Shown here one piece after another: positions 28,751-37,333 of a stretch of DNA of 64,000 nt. The position numbers were made by a program, and so were the translations under genes. The notes beneath the pieces are model-generated. The model was not told the DNA's origin and ran no database searches. It saw only the letters and a list, made by a program, of their open reading frames with translations. The number at the start of each line of letters is the position of its first letter. Positions within the stretch are counted from its first letter, which is position 1. Source of the DNA: Streptomyces sp. col6 (GTDB lineage Bacteria > Actinomycetota > Actinomycetes > Streptomycetales > Streptomycetaceae); contig NZ_RDBL01000006.1 of NCBI RefSeq assembly GCF_008042035.1, positions 1,659,166 through 1,723,165 on the forward strand. Direction: 5' to 3'.

Positions 28751-30034
28751 GTGGCACCCACAGACGAGACCGCTCAGATCCAGCCGCCCAGCACGCCGCC
28801 CGTACCACCGGCTCCGCCGTCCGGCCCCGGGCCCGCCCGCATGCCCGCCTGGCTGCCGCGTGCCATGGTCCTCGCCCTCGCGCTCTACGCCTGCTTCCGG
28901 CTCGGCAGCTGGGCCTTCGACCAGCTCATCGGCCTGCTCATCAATGTGCTGATCGCCTTCTTCCTGGCGCTCGCCATCGAGCCCGCCGTGAGCCGGATGT
29001 CGGCCCGCGGCATGCGCCGGGGGCTCGCCACCTTCCTGGTCTTCCTCCTCGTGCTGGTGGCCGGGGCCGGTTTCGTCTTCCTGCTCGGCTCGATGCTCGC
29101 GGGCCAGATCGTCGACATGGTGGAGGACTTCCCGAACTACCTCGACTCGGTGATCAACTGGGTCAACCAGTCTTTCCACACGGAACTCTCCCGCGTCGAG
29201 GTCCAGGACAGCCTGCTGCACTCCGACTGGCTGCAGAAGTACGTCCAGAACAGCGCGACCGGTGTGCTCGACGTCTCGGCGACGGTCCTCGGGGGCCTCT
29301 TCAGACTGCTGACGATCTTCCTGTTCTCGTTCTACTTCGCGGCCGACGGCCCCCGGCTGCGCCGCGGGCTGTGCTCCGTGCTGCCGCCCGCCCGGCAGGC
29401 CGAGGTGCTGCGGGCCTGGGAGATCGCGGTCGACAAGACGGGCGGCTACCTCTACTCGCGCGGCCTGATGGCGCTCATCTCCGGCATCGCGCACTACATC
29501 CTGCTGGCCGCCCTCGGCGTGCCGTACGCGCCGGCGCTCGCGGTCTGGGTCGGACTCGTCTCCCAGTTCATCCCCACGATCGGCACGTATCTCGCGGGCG
29601 CCCTGCCGATGCTGATCGCCTTCACCGTCGACCCCTGGTACGCGCTGTGGGTCCTCGGCTTCGTCGTGGTGTACCAGCAGTTCGAGAACTACATGCTCCA
29701 GCCGAAGCTGACCGCGAGGACGGTGGACATCCACCCCGCGGTGGCGTTCGGCTCGGTCATCGCGGGTACGGCACTGATGGGGGCCGTCGGCGCGCTGATC
29801 GCCATCCCGGCCGTGGCCACGCTCCAGGCGTTCCTCGGTGCTTACGTGAAGCGGTACGACGTCACGGACGACCCGCGCGTCCACGGCAGCCGCCCCGGCG
29901 TGCGGGGCGAGCCGCTGTGGACGCGTCTGCGACGGATGCGTACCGCCTTCGCGGGCGAGGACGACGGGGAGGCGGACGGCCGGGAGCCGGAGGGCCCGCA
30001 GCGGCCGGACGGGCCTTCCGGGCCGAGCGTCTGA
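28751..30034 (+). CDS. AI-2E family membrane transporter
   Basis: 427 residues from GTG 28751. A Pro-rich cytoplasmic N-terminus, then about 7-8 membrane helices, with the family pattern in the C-terminal half (FIPTIGTYLAGALPMLIAF and QQFENYMLQPKLTARTVDIHPAVAF). A charged C-terminal tail runs from about 375. Members export varied small molecules, and some act as Na+/H+ antiporters; the substrate cannot be told from sequence. It lies between the DUF3046 gene and recA. Confidence 0.88.
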   Translation: MAPTDETAQIQPPSTPPVPPAPPSGPGPARMPAWLPRAMVLALALYACFRLGSWAFDQLIGLLINVLIAFFLALAIEPAVSRMSARGMRRGLATFLVFLLVLVAGAGFVFLLGSMLAGQIVDMVEDFPNYLDSVINWVNQSFHTELSRVEVQDSLLHSDWLQKYVQNSATGVLDVSATVLGGLFRLLTIFLFSFYFAADGPRLRRGLCSVLPPARQAEVLRAWEIAVDKTGGYLYSRGLMALISGIAHYILLAALGVPYAPALAVWVGLVSQFIPTIGTYLAGALPMLIAFTVDPWYALWVLGFVVVYQQFENYMLQPKLTARTVDIHPAVAFGSVIAGTALMGAVGALIAIPAVATLQAFLGAYVKRYDVTDDPRVHGSRPGVRGEPLWTRLRRMRTAFAGEDDGEADGREPEGPQRPDGPSGPSV

Positions 30035-30107
30035 GGGGACGCCCGGAGGCCCGCCGCCCGCTCTCGTCAGGCCGCCGGGCGGTCCGCCGCAGGGCGGCGT
30101 GGTGCGC

Positions 30108-30135
30108 TTGACACTAAAATCGAACATCCATTCTC
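30108..30135 (+). promoter_or_regulatory. TTGACA promoter element with LexA-like site upstream of recA
   Basis: TTGACA stands at 30108-30113. TCGAACATCCATTCTC at 30120-30135 has a perfect left half of the actinobacterial SOS box (TCGAAC-N4-GTTCGA) and a degenerate right half (ATTCTC). Occupancy by LexA would cover this promoter. Binding is inferred. Confidence 0.55.
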
Positions 30136-30207
30136 ATGGGATTCCGGCCGGGTTTTCCCGGGCCCGACCGTGGAGTTGTCCACAGGCCGGGAGGACGTCG
30201 AGGCCCA

Positions 30208-30230
30208 TTGTCAGTGGCAGGGGTTAGCGT
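30208..30230 (+). promoter_or_regulatory. RecA-NDp / PafBC-type promoter of recA
   Basis: TTGTCAGTG-N8-TAGCGT matches every fixed position of the LexA-independent DNA-damage promoter described in mycobacteria and other actinobacteria (TTGTCRGTG-N8-TAGNNT). It lies 44 nt before the recA ATG. Confidence 0.8.
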
Positions 30231-30273
30231 CTTTGACGTGAAGCGATCGACTCAAGCAAATCGGGTGGAACCC

Positions 30274-31401
30274 ATGGCAGGAACCGACCGCGAGAAGGCG
30301 CTGGACGCCGCACTCGCACAGATTGAACGGCAATTCGGCAAGGGCGCGGTGATGCGCCTCGGCGAGCGGCCGAACGAGCCCATCGAGGTGATTCCCACCG
30401 GGTCCACCGCGCTCGACGTCGCGCTCGGCGTCGGCGGCCTGCCGCGCGGCCGTGTGGTGGAGGTGTACGGACCGGAGTCCTCCGGTAAGACGACGCTGAC
30501 GCTGCACGCGGTGGCGAACGCACAGCGGCTCGGCGGCTCGGTGGCCTTCATCGACGCGGAGCACGCCCTCGACCCCGAGTACGCGAAGAAGCTCGGCGTC
30601 GACATCGACAGCCTCATCCTGTCCCAGCCGGACAACGGTGAGCAGGCCCTCGAGATCGTCGACATGCTGGTCCGCTCGGGCGCCCTCGACCTGATCGTCA
30701 TCGACTCCGTCGCGGCCCTGGTGCCGCGCGCGGAGATCGAGGGCGAGATGGGCGACTCGCACGTGGGTCTCCAGGCCCGTCTGATGAGCCAGGCGCTCCG
30801 GAAGATCACCAGCGCGCTCAACCAGTCCAAGACCACCGCGATCTTCATCAACCAGCTCCGCGAGAAGATCGGTGTGATGTTCGGCTCGCCGGAGACCACC
30901 ACCGGTGGCCGCGCGCTCAAGTTCTACGCCTCGGTGCGCCTCGACATCCGCCGCATCGAGACGCTCAAGGACGGCACCGACGCGGTCGGCAACCGCACCC
31001 GCGTCAAGGTCGTGAAGAACAAGGTCGCGCCGCCCTTCAAGCAGGCCGAGTTCGACATCCTCTACGGCCAGGGCATCAGCCGCGAGGGCGGTCTGATCGA
31101 CATGGGCGTGGAGCACGGCTTCGTCCGCAAGGCCGGCGCCTGGTACACGTACGAGGGCGACCAGCTCGGCCAGGGCAAGGAGAACGCCCGCAACTTCCTC
31201 AAGGACAATCCCGACCTCGCCAACGAGATCGAGAAGAAGATCCTGGTGAAGCTGGGCGTCGGGGTCCAGCCCGAGGACGCCTCCGCCGAGACCGGTGCGG
31301 ACGCGGCGGGCGCGGCGGCTCCGGCCGAGGGTGCGGCGAAGCCGGCGACGGCCGCTGCCGGCAAGAGCAAGCCGGCCAAGGCGGCCGCGGCCAAGAGCTG
31401 A
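30274..31401 (+). CDS. recA: Recombinase RecA
   Basis: 375 residues. Walker A GPESSGKT at 66-73, Walker [16 protein letters not shown], the loop L1/L2 region ([19 protein letters not shown], and [21 protein letters not shown]), and an Ala/Lys-rich C-terminal tail. RecA catalyses strand exchange and triggers LexA self-cleavage. The ATG at 30274 gives the family N-terminus [26 protein letters not shown] upstream is a modest ribosome site. recX follows after 4 nt, and two DNA-damage promoters lie upstream. Confidence 0.98.
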   Translation: MAGTDREKALDAALAQIERQFGKGAVMRLGERPNEPIEVIPTGSTALDVALGVGGLPRGRVVEVYGPESSGKTTLTLHAVANAQRLGGSVAFIDAEHALDPEYAKKLGVDIDSLILSQPDNGEQALEIVDMLVRSGALDLIVIDSVAALVPRAEIEGEMGDSHVGLQARLMSQALRKITSALNQSKTTAIFINQLREKIGVMFGSPETTTGGRALKFYASVRLDIRRIETLKDGTDAVGNRTRVKVVKNKVAPPFKQAEFDILYGQGISREGGLIDMGVEHGFVRKAGAWYTYEGDQLGQGKENARNFLKDNPDLANEIEKKILVKLGVGVQPEDASAETGADAAGAAAPAEGAAKPATAAAGKSKPAKAAAAKS

Positions 31402-31405
31402 GCCC

Positions 31406-32047
31406 GTGACGCGTCGTACGGAATGGCCGGACAGCGCCGCCGACCCCGGCGGGGCCTCCGGACCCGGTGAGGGAACGGGACGCCGATCCCGCTCCCGGTC
31501 CAGTGACAGCGGTTCCCCCTCCTCGTCGAGGGCCGAGAAGGGGGAACCGCGCGACCCCGTCGAGCGGGCACGCAACATCTGCCTGCGCCTGCTCACCGGC
31601 ACACCGCGCACCCGTAAACAGCTCGCGGACGCCCTGCGCAAGCGGGAGATCCCGGACGAGGCGGCCGAGGAGGTGCTGTCCCGCTTCGAGGACGTCGGGC
31701 TCATCGACGACGCGGCGTTCGCCGACGCCTGGGTGGAGTCCCGGCACCACGGCCGCGGGCTCGCCCGCCGCGCGCTGGTCCGCGAGCTGCGGACCAAGGG
31801 CGTGGACGCGGCGGTCATCGACGAAGCCGTCGGGCAGCTCGACTCCGAGCAGGAGGAGGAGACCGCGCGGGAGCTCGTGGCCCGCAAGCTCCGGCCCACC
31901 CGGGGCCTGGACCGCGACAAACGGCTGCGCCGCCTCGCGGGCATGCTCGCCCGCAAGGGGTACGGCGAGGGGATGGCCCTGCGCGTGGTGCGCCGGGCGC
32001 TGGAGGAAGAGGGGGAGGACACGGAAGGGCTGGACGAGCGCTTCTGA
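31406..32047 (+). CDS. recX: RecA regulator RecX
   Basis: 213 residues from GTG 31406, four nucleotides after the recA stop. A disordered Ser/Arg-rich N-terminus (1-50), then the three-helix RecX repeats (RARNICLRLLTGTPRTRKQLADALRKREIP, FEDVGLIDDAAFADAWVESR, LARKGYGEGMALRVVRRAL). RecX binds the RecA filament and limits its activity. It is co-transcribed with recA. Confidence 0.93.
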   Translation: MTRRTEWPDSAADPGGASGPGEGTGRRSRSRSSDSGSPSSSRAEKGEPRDPVERARNICLRLLTGTPRTRKQLADALRKREIPDEAAEEVLSRFEDVGLIDDAAFADAWVESRHHGRGLARRALVRELRTKGVDAAVIDEAVGQLDSEQEEETARELVARKLRPTRGLDRDKRLRRLAGMLARKGYGEGMALRVVRRALEEEGEDTEGLDERF

Positions 32048-32091
32048 CGAGCCCTTGTGACGGCGCCGGAACGTCGTGGAAGCGGCGGCCG

Positions 32092-32714
32092 TTACTGGCC
32101 CGCGCGGGCCGCGCGGGCGATGGTGGCATCGACCAGGGCGAGGGCGTCCGCGGCAGTGCGCCCCGGGTAGCGGTTCCACGGGCCGATCAGCCCGGTCCAG
32201 CCCTGGGAGCGCAGTTCGGCGATGAGCCAGGCGCCGGCCCGGTCGACCGTGTCCGCCGAGCCGTAGCCCAGGCGGTGCGCGGTGAGCATGGCACCGCAGA
32301 CGCAGCGTGCGCCCCGCACATCGCGCAGCCGGTACGGGGTGTTCTGCCAGCCCCACTCCGTGAGGATCTGCCGGGCATGGGCGAGGTGGACGGACGGCCG
32401 CACCTCGGGCTGCCCGATGCGCCGCCAGGTGTGGAGCCGGTCGGGCAGCATCGCACCGATGCGCCCGGGGAGCGGACGCGTACGCGGTGCGGCGGGGGGC
32501 AGCGCGCGGACCGTGTCGGCGATCAGCTGGTCCACCGGCACGGAGAGCAGCGCGCGCCAGTCGCCGGGGGGCGCCGTCTGCGGGGCGACGGCTCGGGGGC
32601 GGCGGCCGGGGCGGTCAGATCCCAGCCGGTGACGAACTGCTGCCAGGCGTCCGTGTCGTGGAGGCGTACGGCCTGGGCGTCGAGTTCCTCGGGGGTGAGG
32701 GCGGTCGTCGGCAT
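32092..32714 (-). pseudogene. Conserved hypothetical gene broken by a frameshift
   Basis: The N-terminal part (MPTTALTPEELDAQAVRLHD, from ATG 32714) and the C-terminal part (VAPQTAPPGDWRALLSVPVD onward to the stop at 32092) read well but lie in different frames. The switch is near 32590, where one extra base would restore a continuous protein of about 207 residues. The C-terminal part has a Cys pair (CVCGAML) and a WNRYPGRTAADAL tail; I do not know its function. A sequencing error in the surrounding G-rich run is possible. Confidence 0.65.
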
Positions 32715-32900
32715 CGGTGGGTGCTCCCCGTCGTAGCGGCGGTCCGGCGCCCTGACGGCGCTTCGGCGTGCCGGCGGACGGGCCGGATGCGCCATGAGCG
32801 GCCCCGCTCGCCATGAGGCGAATGTCCGTCCGGTGACCGGATCGCTCCACCGGAGCGGTGCCATACGGGTGTGTCGCGGCGCATTCAGGTCGAGCGGGCG

Positions 32901-32963
32901 CCCGCCGCCGACGGGACAGGGGACGGACCCTCGATCGGCCCGCGCCCCGCCGCCGACGGGACA
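32901..32963. repeat. 18-bp direct repeat
   Basis: CCCGCCGCCGACGGGACA occurs at 32901-32918 and again at 32946-32963, 45 nt apart. Each copy contains its own small inverted repeat (CCCG/CGGG). Confidence 0.85.
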
Positions 32964-32968
32964 CGGGG

Positions 32969-33012
32969 CCGTACGGGGGACAACCCCCGTACGGGGGACA
33001 ACCCCCGTACGG
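32969..33012. repeat. Tandem 18-bp repeat, about 2.4 copies
   Basis: CCGTACGGGGGACAACCC repeats with a period of 18 from 32969, 32987 and 33005 (partial). Each unit centres on a CCGTACGG palindrome, so the array presents three evenly spaced dyads just upstream of the regulator gene. Confidence 0.85.
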
Positions 33013-33030
33013 AGACGCCGGAATGCTCCA

Positions 33031-33050
33031 GTGCACAGACATCTGTGCAC
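33031..33050. promoter_or_regulatory. Inverted repeat, likely operator of the ArsR-like regulator
   Basis: GTGCACAGA-CA-TCTGTGCAC is a perfect 9-bp dyad with a 2-nt centre, 17 nt before the regulator's ATG. This is the expected size and place for autoregulation by a dimeric winged-helix repressor. Confidence 0.65.
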
Positions 33051-33067
33051 AGAGCAGTGTGTGAGGC

Positions 33068-33721
33068 ATGCCAGAGAAGCCCGGTGGAACCGAGATCTCG
33101 GAGCTGGCCGCGCTCAAGGCGCTCGCCCAGCCCCGACGCCAGCAGATCCTTCAGCACCTCACCCTGCACGGCCCGGCGACCTCCGCGATCCTCGCCCGCG
33201 CCCTGGGACTGAACACCGGCGCGACCAGTTACCACCTGCGCGAACTCGCCCGCTACGGCTTCGTGGCCGACACCGCGCCCCAGGAGCCGGCCGGGCGCCG
33301 GGCCAGGTGGTGGCGTGCTGTTCCCGGAGACCGCCGCTTCCCGCCGCCGTCCCGCCGCACGCCCGAACTGCGCCTCGTCATGGACGAGCTGAACCGGCAC
33401 GCGTACGCCGCCGACCTCGCCCTCTTCGAACGCCTCCAGCGCGAGAGCGCCGACGCGGCGGAGGCCGACACCTCCGACGAGTGGGCCGACGCCTTCGCGT
33501 ACTCGCGCGGTGCCCTGAGCCTCACGCTCCCCGAACTCCGCGCGTTCTTCGAGGAGTACATCGCCCTCATGAACCGCTACCGGCGCCCCGGGGCCGAGAC
33601 CGCACCGGGCGCCCGGACGGTCCACACCCGCCTGCTCGCCTTCCCGGCCCCGCGCGCGGGCGCCCCCGGATCCCCCGCCTCCTCCTTCCGTACCGACCGA
33701 CCAGAGACGGACGCCTCATGA
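33068..33721 (+). CDS. ArsR-like winged-helix transcriptional regulator
   Basis: 217 residues. A winged HTH (about 10-85, ALAQPRRQQILQHLTLHGPATSAILARALGLNTGATSYHLRELARYGFV) followed by a long C-terminal helical region with no metal-binding CxC. It is more like the MarR/ArsR-type HTH_20 regulators that sit before ABC transporters than a metal sensor. The stop overlaps the permease start (ATGA), so the two are translationally coupled. A palindrome upstream suggests autoregulation. Confidence 0.85.
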   Translation: MPEKPGGTEISELAALKALAQPRRQQILQHLTLHGPATSAILARALGLNTGATSYHLRELARYGFVADTAPQEPAGRRARWWRAVPGDRRFPPPSRRTPELRLVMDELNRHAYAADLALFERLQRESADAAEADTSDEWADAFAYSRGALSLTLPELRAFFEEYIALMNRYRRPGAETAPGARTVHTRLLAFPAPRAGAPGSPASSFRTDRPETDAS

Positions 33722-36264
33722 TGCTGCGCTATGCCCTGCGGACGATCCGGCACCGCAAGGCGGGATTCCTCGGGGCGTTCCTCGCCCTCATGTGCGCCGC
33801 CGCTCTCGTCACGGCCTGCGGCACCCTGCTGGAGACCGGTCTGCGCGGACGGATCACCACCGAGCGGTACGCGGCCACCCCGCTGATCGTCTCGGCCGAC
33901 CAGAACGTCCACCGCACGACCGTCAAGCACAAGGGCAACGGCAAGACGAAGACCAAGCACAAGGCGAAGCCCGTTGCCGAGCGGGCCTGGCTGCCCGCAG
34001 CCACCACCGACCGGCTCCGCACCCTTCCCGGCGTCCGCGCGGTCGTCCCGGAACTGACCTTCCTCGCCCAGCCGCTCGGCCTCCCGGGCGACGACGGCCT
34101 CCCCTCCTACGGGCACGCCTGGTCGTCCGCCCCGCTGACCCCCTTCGCCCTGACCGCGGGCCGTGCCCCCGCCTCCGCCGACGAGGTGGTGATCGACGGG
34201 GCCCTCGCCGTGCGGGCGGACCTGGCGACGGGCGACCGGATCACCGTGCAGTCGACCCGCGCCCCGCGCACGTACCGTGTCAGCGGCATCGCGACGCCCG
34301 GGGGACGGGGCGAACTCCGGCAGCAGAGTGCACTGTTCTTCTCCGCCGCGGAGGCCGAGCGCCTGGCGGACCGTGCGGGCCAGGTCACCGCGCTCGGCGT
34401 CATGCCCCGGCCCGGCACGGATCCCGGCACGCTGAAGCAGCGGGTCGAGGCCGCGCTCGACGGCACCACCGCCCAGGTGGCCACGGGCGACGGACGCGGA
34501 CCGGTCGAGTTCCTCGACGCCGCGGGCGCCCGGGTCAAGTTGGTCTCGATGGGCGGGGCCATGGGCGGCACCTCACTGCTGGTCGCCGTGCTCGTCGTCG
34601 TCGGGACGTTCGCGCTCTCCATCCAGCAGCGCCACCGCGAGCTGGCCCTGCTCCGTACCATCGCCGCCACCTCGCGGCAGATCCGCCGGCTGCTCGGCCG
34701 CGAGGCCCTGGTCGTCGGGGCCTTCGCCGGGATCCTGGGCGCGCTCGCCGGACTGCCGCTCGCCGCGTGGCTGCACGGCCGGTTCGTCGCCATGGGCGTG
34801 GTCCCGCCGACCCTGGAGCGGACCGTCGGGGTCTTTCCCGCCGTCGCCGCTCTTGCCCTCACTCTGCTCGGTGCCTGGGCCGCCGCCCGGATCTCCGGCC
34901 GCCGGATCGCCGGGCTGCGTCCGGCCGAGGCGATGGCCGAGTCCGCGGCCGAGCGCCACCGTCCGGCACTGGGCCGCACCCTCGTGGGGCTGCTCCTGCT
35001 CGCCGGCGGTGGTGCGCTGGTCGGTGTCCTGAGCATGCTGCACACCGAGGCCGCCTCGACGCCCGTCACCTTCCTGGCGGTGGTGGTGCTGGCCACGGCG
35101 GTCTCGCTGCTGGGCCCCTTCCTCGTCCGGGCCGCCGCCTTCCTGATGGCGGGCGTGCTCCGGCGGACCGGCCCGATGAGCACCCTGGCCACCGCGAACC
35201 TCCGCGGGAACTCCACCCGGATGGCCTCCGTCGTCACCCCGCTCACCCTGCTCATCGGCATGACCTGCACGGTTCTCTTCCTCCAGCCGACCGTCGGCGA
35301 TGCCGCGCGCGCCCAGGCCAGGGAGGGCACCCGCGCCACCTGGGTGCTCGGCGCGCGGGGCCCGGGTGTCCCCTCGGCCGCCACCGAGGCGGTCCGTGCG
35401 ACCCCCGGCGTCACCGCGGCGACGGAGGTGGTCCGTACCTCCGTGCGGGTCGGGCTGGAGAAGTACGCCGCGCAGGGCGTCACCGGGGCGGGCCTCACCC
35501 GCACCTGGGACCCGGACGTGACGAGCGGTTCCCTCGCCGCGTTCGCCGCGAACGGGCGGTCCGCCGCGATCAGCGAGCTGGCCGCCGACCGCCTCGGACT
35601 GCGTCCCGGCGGCGAACTGAAGCTGCACCTCGGCGACGGCACCCCCGCCACCCTCACCGTCGCCGCTGTCTACCGCCGGGGCCTCGGCTTCGGTGACCTG
35701 ACCCTGCCGCACGACCTGGTCGCACGGCACATGGACAACCCGCTGGCCACGACGGTCCTGGTGGCCGGCAAGGCATCCGAGGGCCAACTGTCCGCCTCGG
35801 TCGAGAAGTTCCCCGGCGTCACGGTCGTCGCCCCTGCCGTCGCCGACCGGCTCCAGGCGGACCGGCAGCAGGAGAACGCCGAGGTCAACCTGCTCGCCAT
35901 GGGGCTCGTCCTCGCCTTCACCGCCATCGCCGTCGTCAACACGCTGGCCATGTCCGTCTCCGAGCGGTTCCGCGAGTTCGCCCTCCTGCGGCTCGCCGGC
36001 GCCACCCGCCGCCAGGTGCTGCGGATGCTCCGGACCGAGACCCTGTCGGTCCTGGTCATCGCCACCGCTCTCGGCACCGGCATCGCGCTCGCCGTGCTGA
36101 CCGCCTTCAGCATCGGGATGACGGGCACCGCCGCGCCCGGCGTCCTGCCGCTCGTGTACGGGACCGTGGTGGGCGTCGCCGCCCTGCTCGCCCTGACCGC
36201 GACGGCGCTGCCCGGCCGGTTCGCGCTGCGGACCCGGCCGGTGGAGGTGGCCGCCGGGCGGTGA
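33718..36264 (+). CDS. FtsX/MacB-type ABC transporter permease
   Basis: 848 residues. An N-terminal membrane anchor (about 14-38), a periplasmic MacB-like domain, two FtsX permease blocks of about 3-4 helices each (about 265-430 and 720-840) and a second extracytoplasmic domain between. Such permeases work with a cytoplasmic ATPase and usually do not transport through the membrane but transmit force (mechanotransmission). No ATP-binding subunit is encoded on either side, which is unusual for this family. A terminator-like stem follows. Confidence 0.88.
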   Translation: MMLRYALRTIRHRKAGFLGAFLALMCAAALVTACGTLLETGLRGRITTERYAATPLIVSADQNVHRTTVKHKGNGKTKTKHKAKPVAERAWLPAATTDRLRTLPGVRAVVPELTFLAQPLGLPGDDGLPSYGHAWSSAPLTPFALTAGRAPASADEVVIDGALAVRADLATGDRITVQSTRAPRTYRVSGIATPGGRGELRQQSALFFSAAEAERLADRAGQVTALGVMPRPGTDPGTLKQRVEAALDGTTAQVATGDGRGPVEFLDAAGARVKLVSMGGAMGGTSLLVAVLVVVGTFALSIQQRHRELALLRTIAATSRQIRRLLGREALVVGAFAGILGALAGLPLAAWLHGRFVAMGVVPPTLERTVGVFPAVAALALTLLGAWAAARISGRRIAGLRPAEAMAESAAERHRPALGRTLVGLLLLAGGGALVGVLSMLHTEAASTPVTFLAVVVLATAVSLLGPFLVRAAAFLMAGVLRRTGPMSTLATANLRGNSTRMASVVTPLTLLIGMTCTVLFLQPTVGDAARAQAREGTRATWVLGARGPGVPSAATEAVRATPGVTAATEVVRTSVRVGLEKYAAQGVTGAGLTRTWDPDVTSGSLAAFAANGRSAAISELAADRLGLRPGGELKLHLGDGTPATLTVAAVYRRGLGFGDLTLPHDLVARHMDNPLATTVLVAGKASEGQLSASVEKFPGVTVVAPAVADRLQADRQQENAEVNLLAMGLVLAFTAIAVVNTLAMSVSERFREFALLRLAGATRRQVLRMLRTETLSVLVIATALGTGIALAVLTAFSIGMTGTAAPGVLPLVYGTVVGVAALLALTATALPGRFALRTRPVEVAAGR

Positions 36265-36274
36265 CGGGAAGACG

Positions 36275-36306
36275 GGTGAGGGGACGGCGGAGGCCGCCCC
36301 CTCACC
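36275..36306. terminator. Probable bidirectional terminator
   Basis: GGTGAGGGG (36275-36283) can pair with CCCCTCACC (36298-36306) around an inner GGCGG/CCGCC core, between the convergent permease and rhodanese genes. Confidence 0.6.
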
Positions 36307-36717
36307 TCACGCTTCGACCGGGAGACCCGCCGCACGCCAGGCCTGGAAGCCACCGTCCAGGTCCGTCGCCCGGTGGAGCCCGAGCCGGTGCAGGGATTCG
36401 GCGGCCAGGCTGGACGCGTACCCCTCGTTGCAGATCACCACCACCCGGATCCCGTGGTCCACAGCCTCCGGGACACGGTGGCTTCCCCGCGGATCCAGCC
36501 GCCACTCCAGCTCGTTGCGCTCGACGACCAGCGCCCCCGGGATCAGACCGTCCCGCTCGCGCAGCTCCGCGTACCGGATGTCCACGAGCAGGGCGCCCTC
36601 GGTGGCCGCGGCCCACGCCTCCTGCGGGCCGAGCCGTTCGTAGCCGGATCTGACCCGCTCCAGCAGCTCGTCGATCCCGGGCGGGGTGTCGTCGCCTTCG
36701 TGCGGTCCGTGGCTCAC
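36307..36717 (-). CDS. Single-domain rhodanese-like sulfurtransferase
   Basis: 136 residues from GTG 36717, which overlaps the stop of the upstream cysteine dioxygenase gene. It has one rhodanese domain with the LLVDIR motif (Asp46, Arg48) and the active-site loop VVVICNEGYAS (Cys96), so catalysis is plausible. Pairing with cysteine dioxygenase suggests work on cysteine-derived sulfur. Confidence 0.88.
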   Translation of the reverse strand: MSHGPHEGDDTPPGIDELLERVRSGYERLGPQEAWAAATEGALLVDIRYAELRERDGLIPGALVVERNELEWRLDPRGSHRVPEAVDHGIRVVVICNEGYASSLAAESLHRLGLHRATDLDGGFQAWRAAGLPVEA

Positions 36718-37259
36718 TGCCAGTCCTCCGGTCCCTCGGTCTGCTCCAGGCGGAGGACCGCACCGGTGCGGCTGTAGCGCCGGATGCGCGGCAGCGGCGG
36801 GTAGTACGCGTGCACGGAGACGGCGTGCTCCGTGGCGGACTCGTTCAGCACCTCGTGGACGTGGTGACGGCCGAAGGCCCTGCCCCTGCCAGGCGTCAGT
36901 TCCCGGGTCCGGTCGATGTCCTCGGCCAGCTCCAGGGACTTCCAGCCGTCGGTGGGCAGCCGGGCGGCCAGGGAGTGCTCCCTCAGCGTGCCGGCCGCGG
37001 TGAGGAAGGCGCCGACCGAGTCGGCGTGGTCGTGCCAGCCGGTGCCGGTGCCCGGCGGCCAGCCGATCAGCCAGGCCTCGCTGCCGCCGGGCCCGTCGAG
37101 CCGGATCCAGGTCCGGCCCTCGGGGTCGAGGGGAAGGGAGGCGATGAGTGCGGTGTCCTCGGCGGTCCGACGGACGAATTCGAGCAGTTCCGCGGCGGTC
37201 GGAGCCGGGGCGGAGGTGCGCATGGGCACGGGAACAACGGGGAACGAAGAGGCAGACAC
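36714..37259 (-). CDS. Cysteine dioxygenase
   Basis: 181 residues from GTG 37259 (AGGACGG upstream); ATG 37223 is an alternative without a ribosome site. A cupin fold with the iron-binding HxH (His76 and His78 in GWHDHADSVG) and a third His in the RHHVHEVLNE segment. The enzyme oxidises L-cysteine to cysteine sulfinate. The rhodanese gene overlaps downstream. A Cys-rich leader ORF lies 74 nt upstream, pointing to control by cysteine supply. Confidence 0.88.
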   Translation of the reverse strand: MSASSFPVVPVPMRTSAPAPTAAELLEFVRRTAEDTALIASLPLDPEGRTWIRLDGPGGSEAWLIGWPPGTGTGWHDHADSVGAFLTAAGTLREHSLAARLPTDGWKSLELAEDIDRTRELTPGRGRAFGRHHVHEVLNESATEHAVSVHAYYPPLPRIRRYSRTGAVLRLEQTEGPEDWQ

Positions 37260-37333
37260 GGAGACCGTCCTGAGAGTTCGCGCGGACGCCCCGACGTACG
37301 GCACAGCGCACGGCGAGGGCAGGAGAAGGCGAT

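Larger units (their letters stand above)
32715..33067. other. Repeat-rich spacer without a gene
   Basis: 353 nt between the divergent broken gene and the ArsR-like regulator. It holds an 18-bp direct repeat, an 18-bp tandem array and a palindrome (listed separately). Open frames through it are only GC-driven and read into neither neighbour. Confidence 0.6.

Noticed and set aside
32969..33012. CRISPR-like repeats
   Set aside because: 18-bp period, no spacers, no cas genes; a simple tandem repeat.
32794..33717. Upstream extension of the ABC permease ORF (from 32794)
   Set aside because: It runs through the repeat spacer and the regulator in another frame; ATG 33718 overlapping the regulator stop is the natural start.
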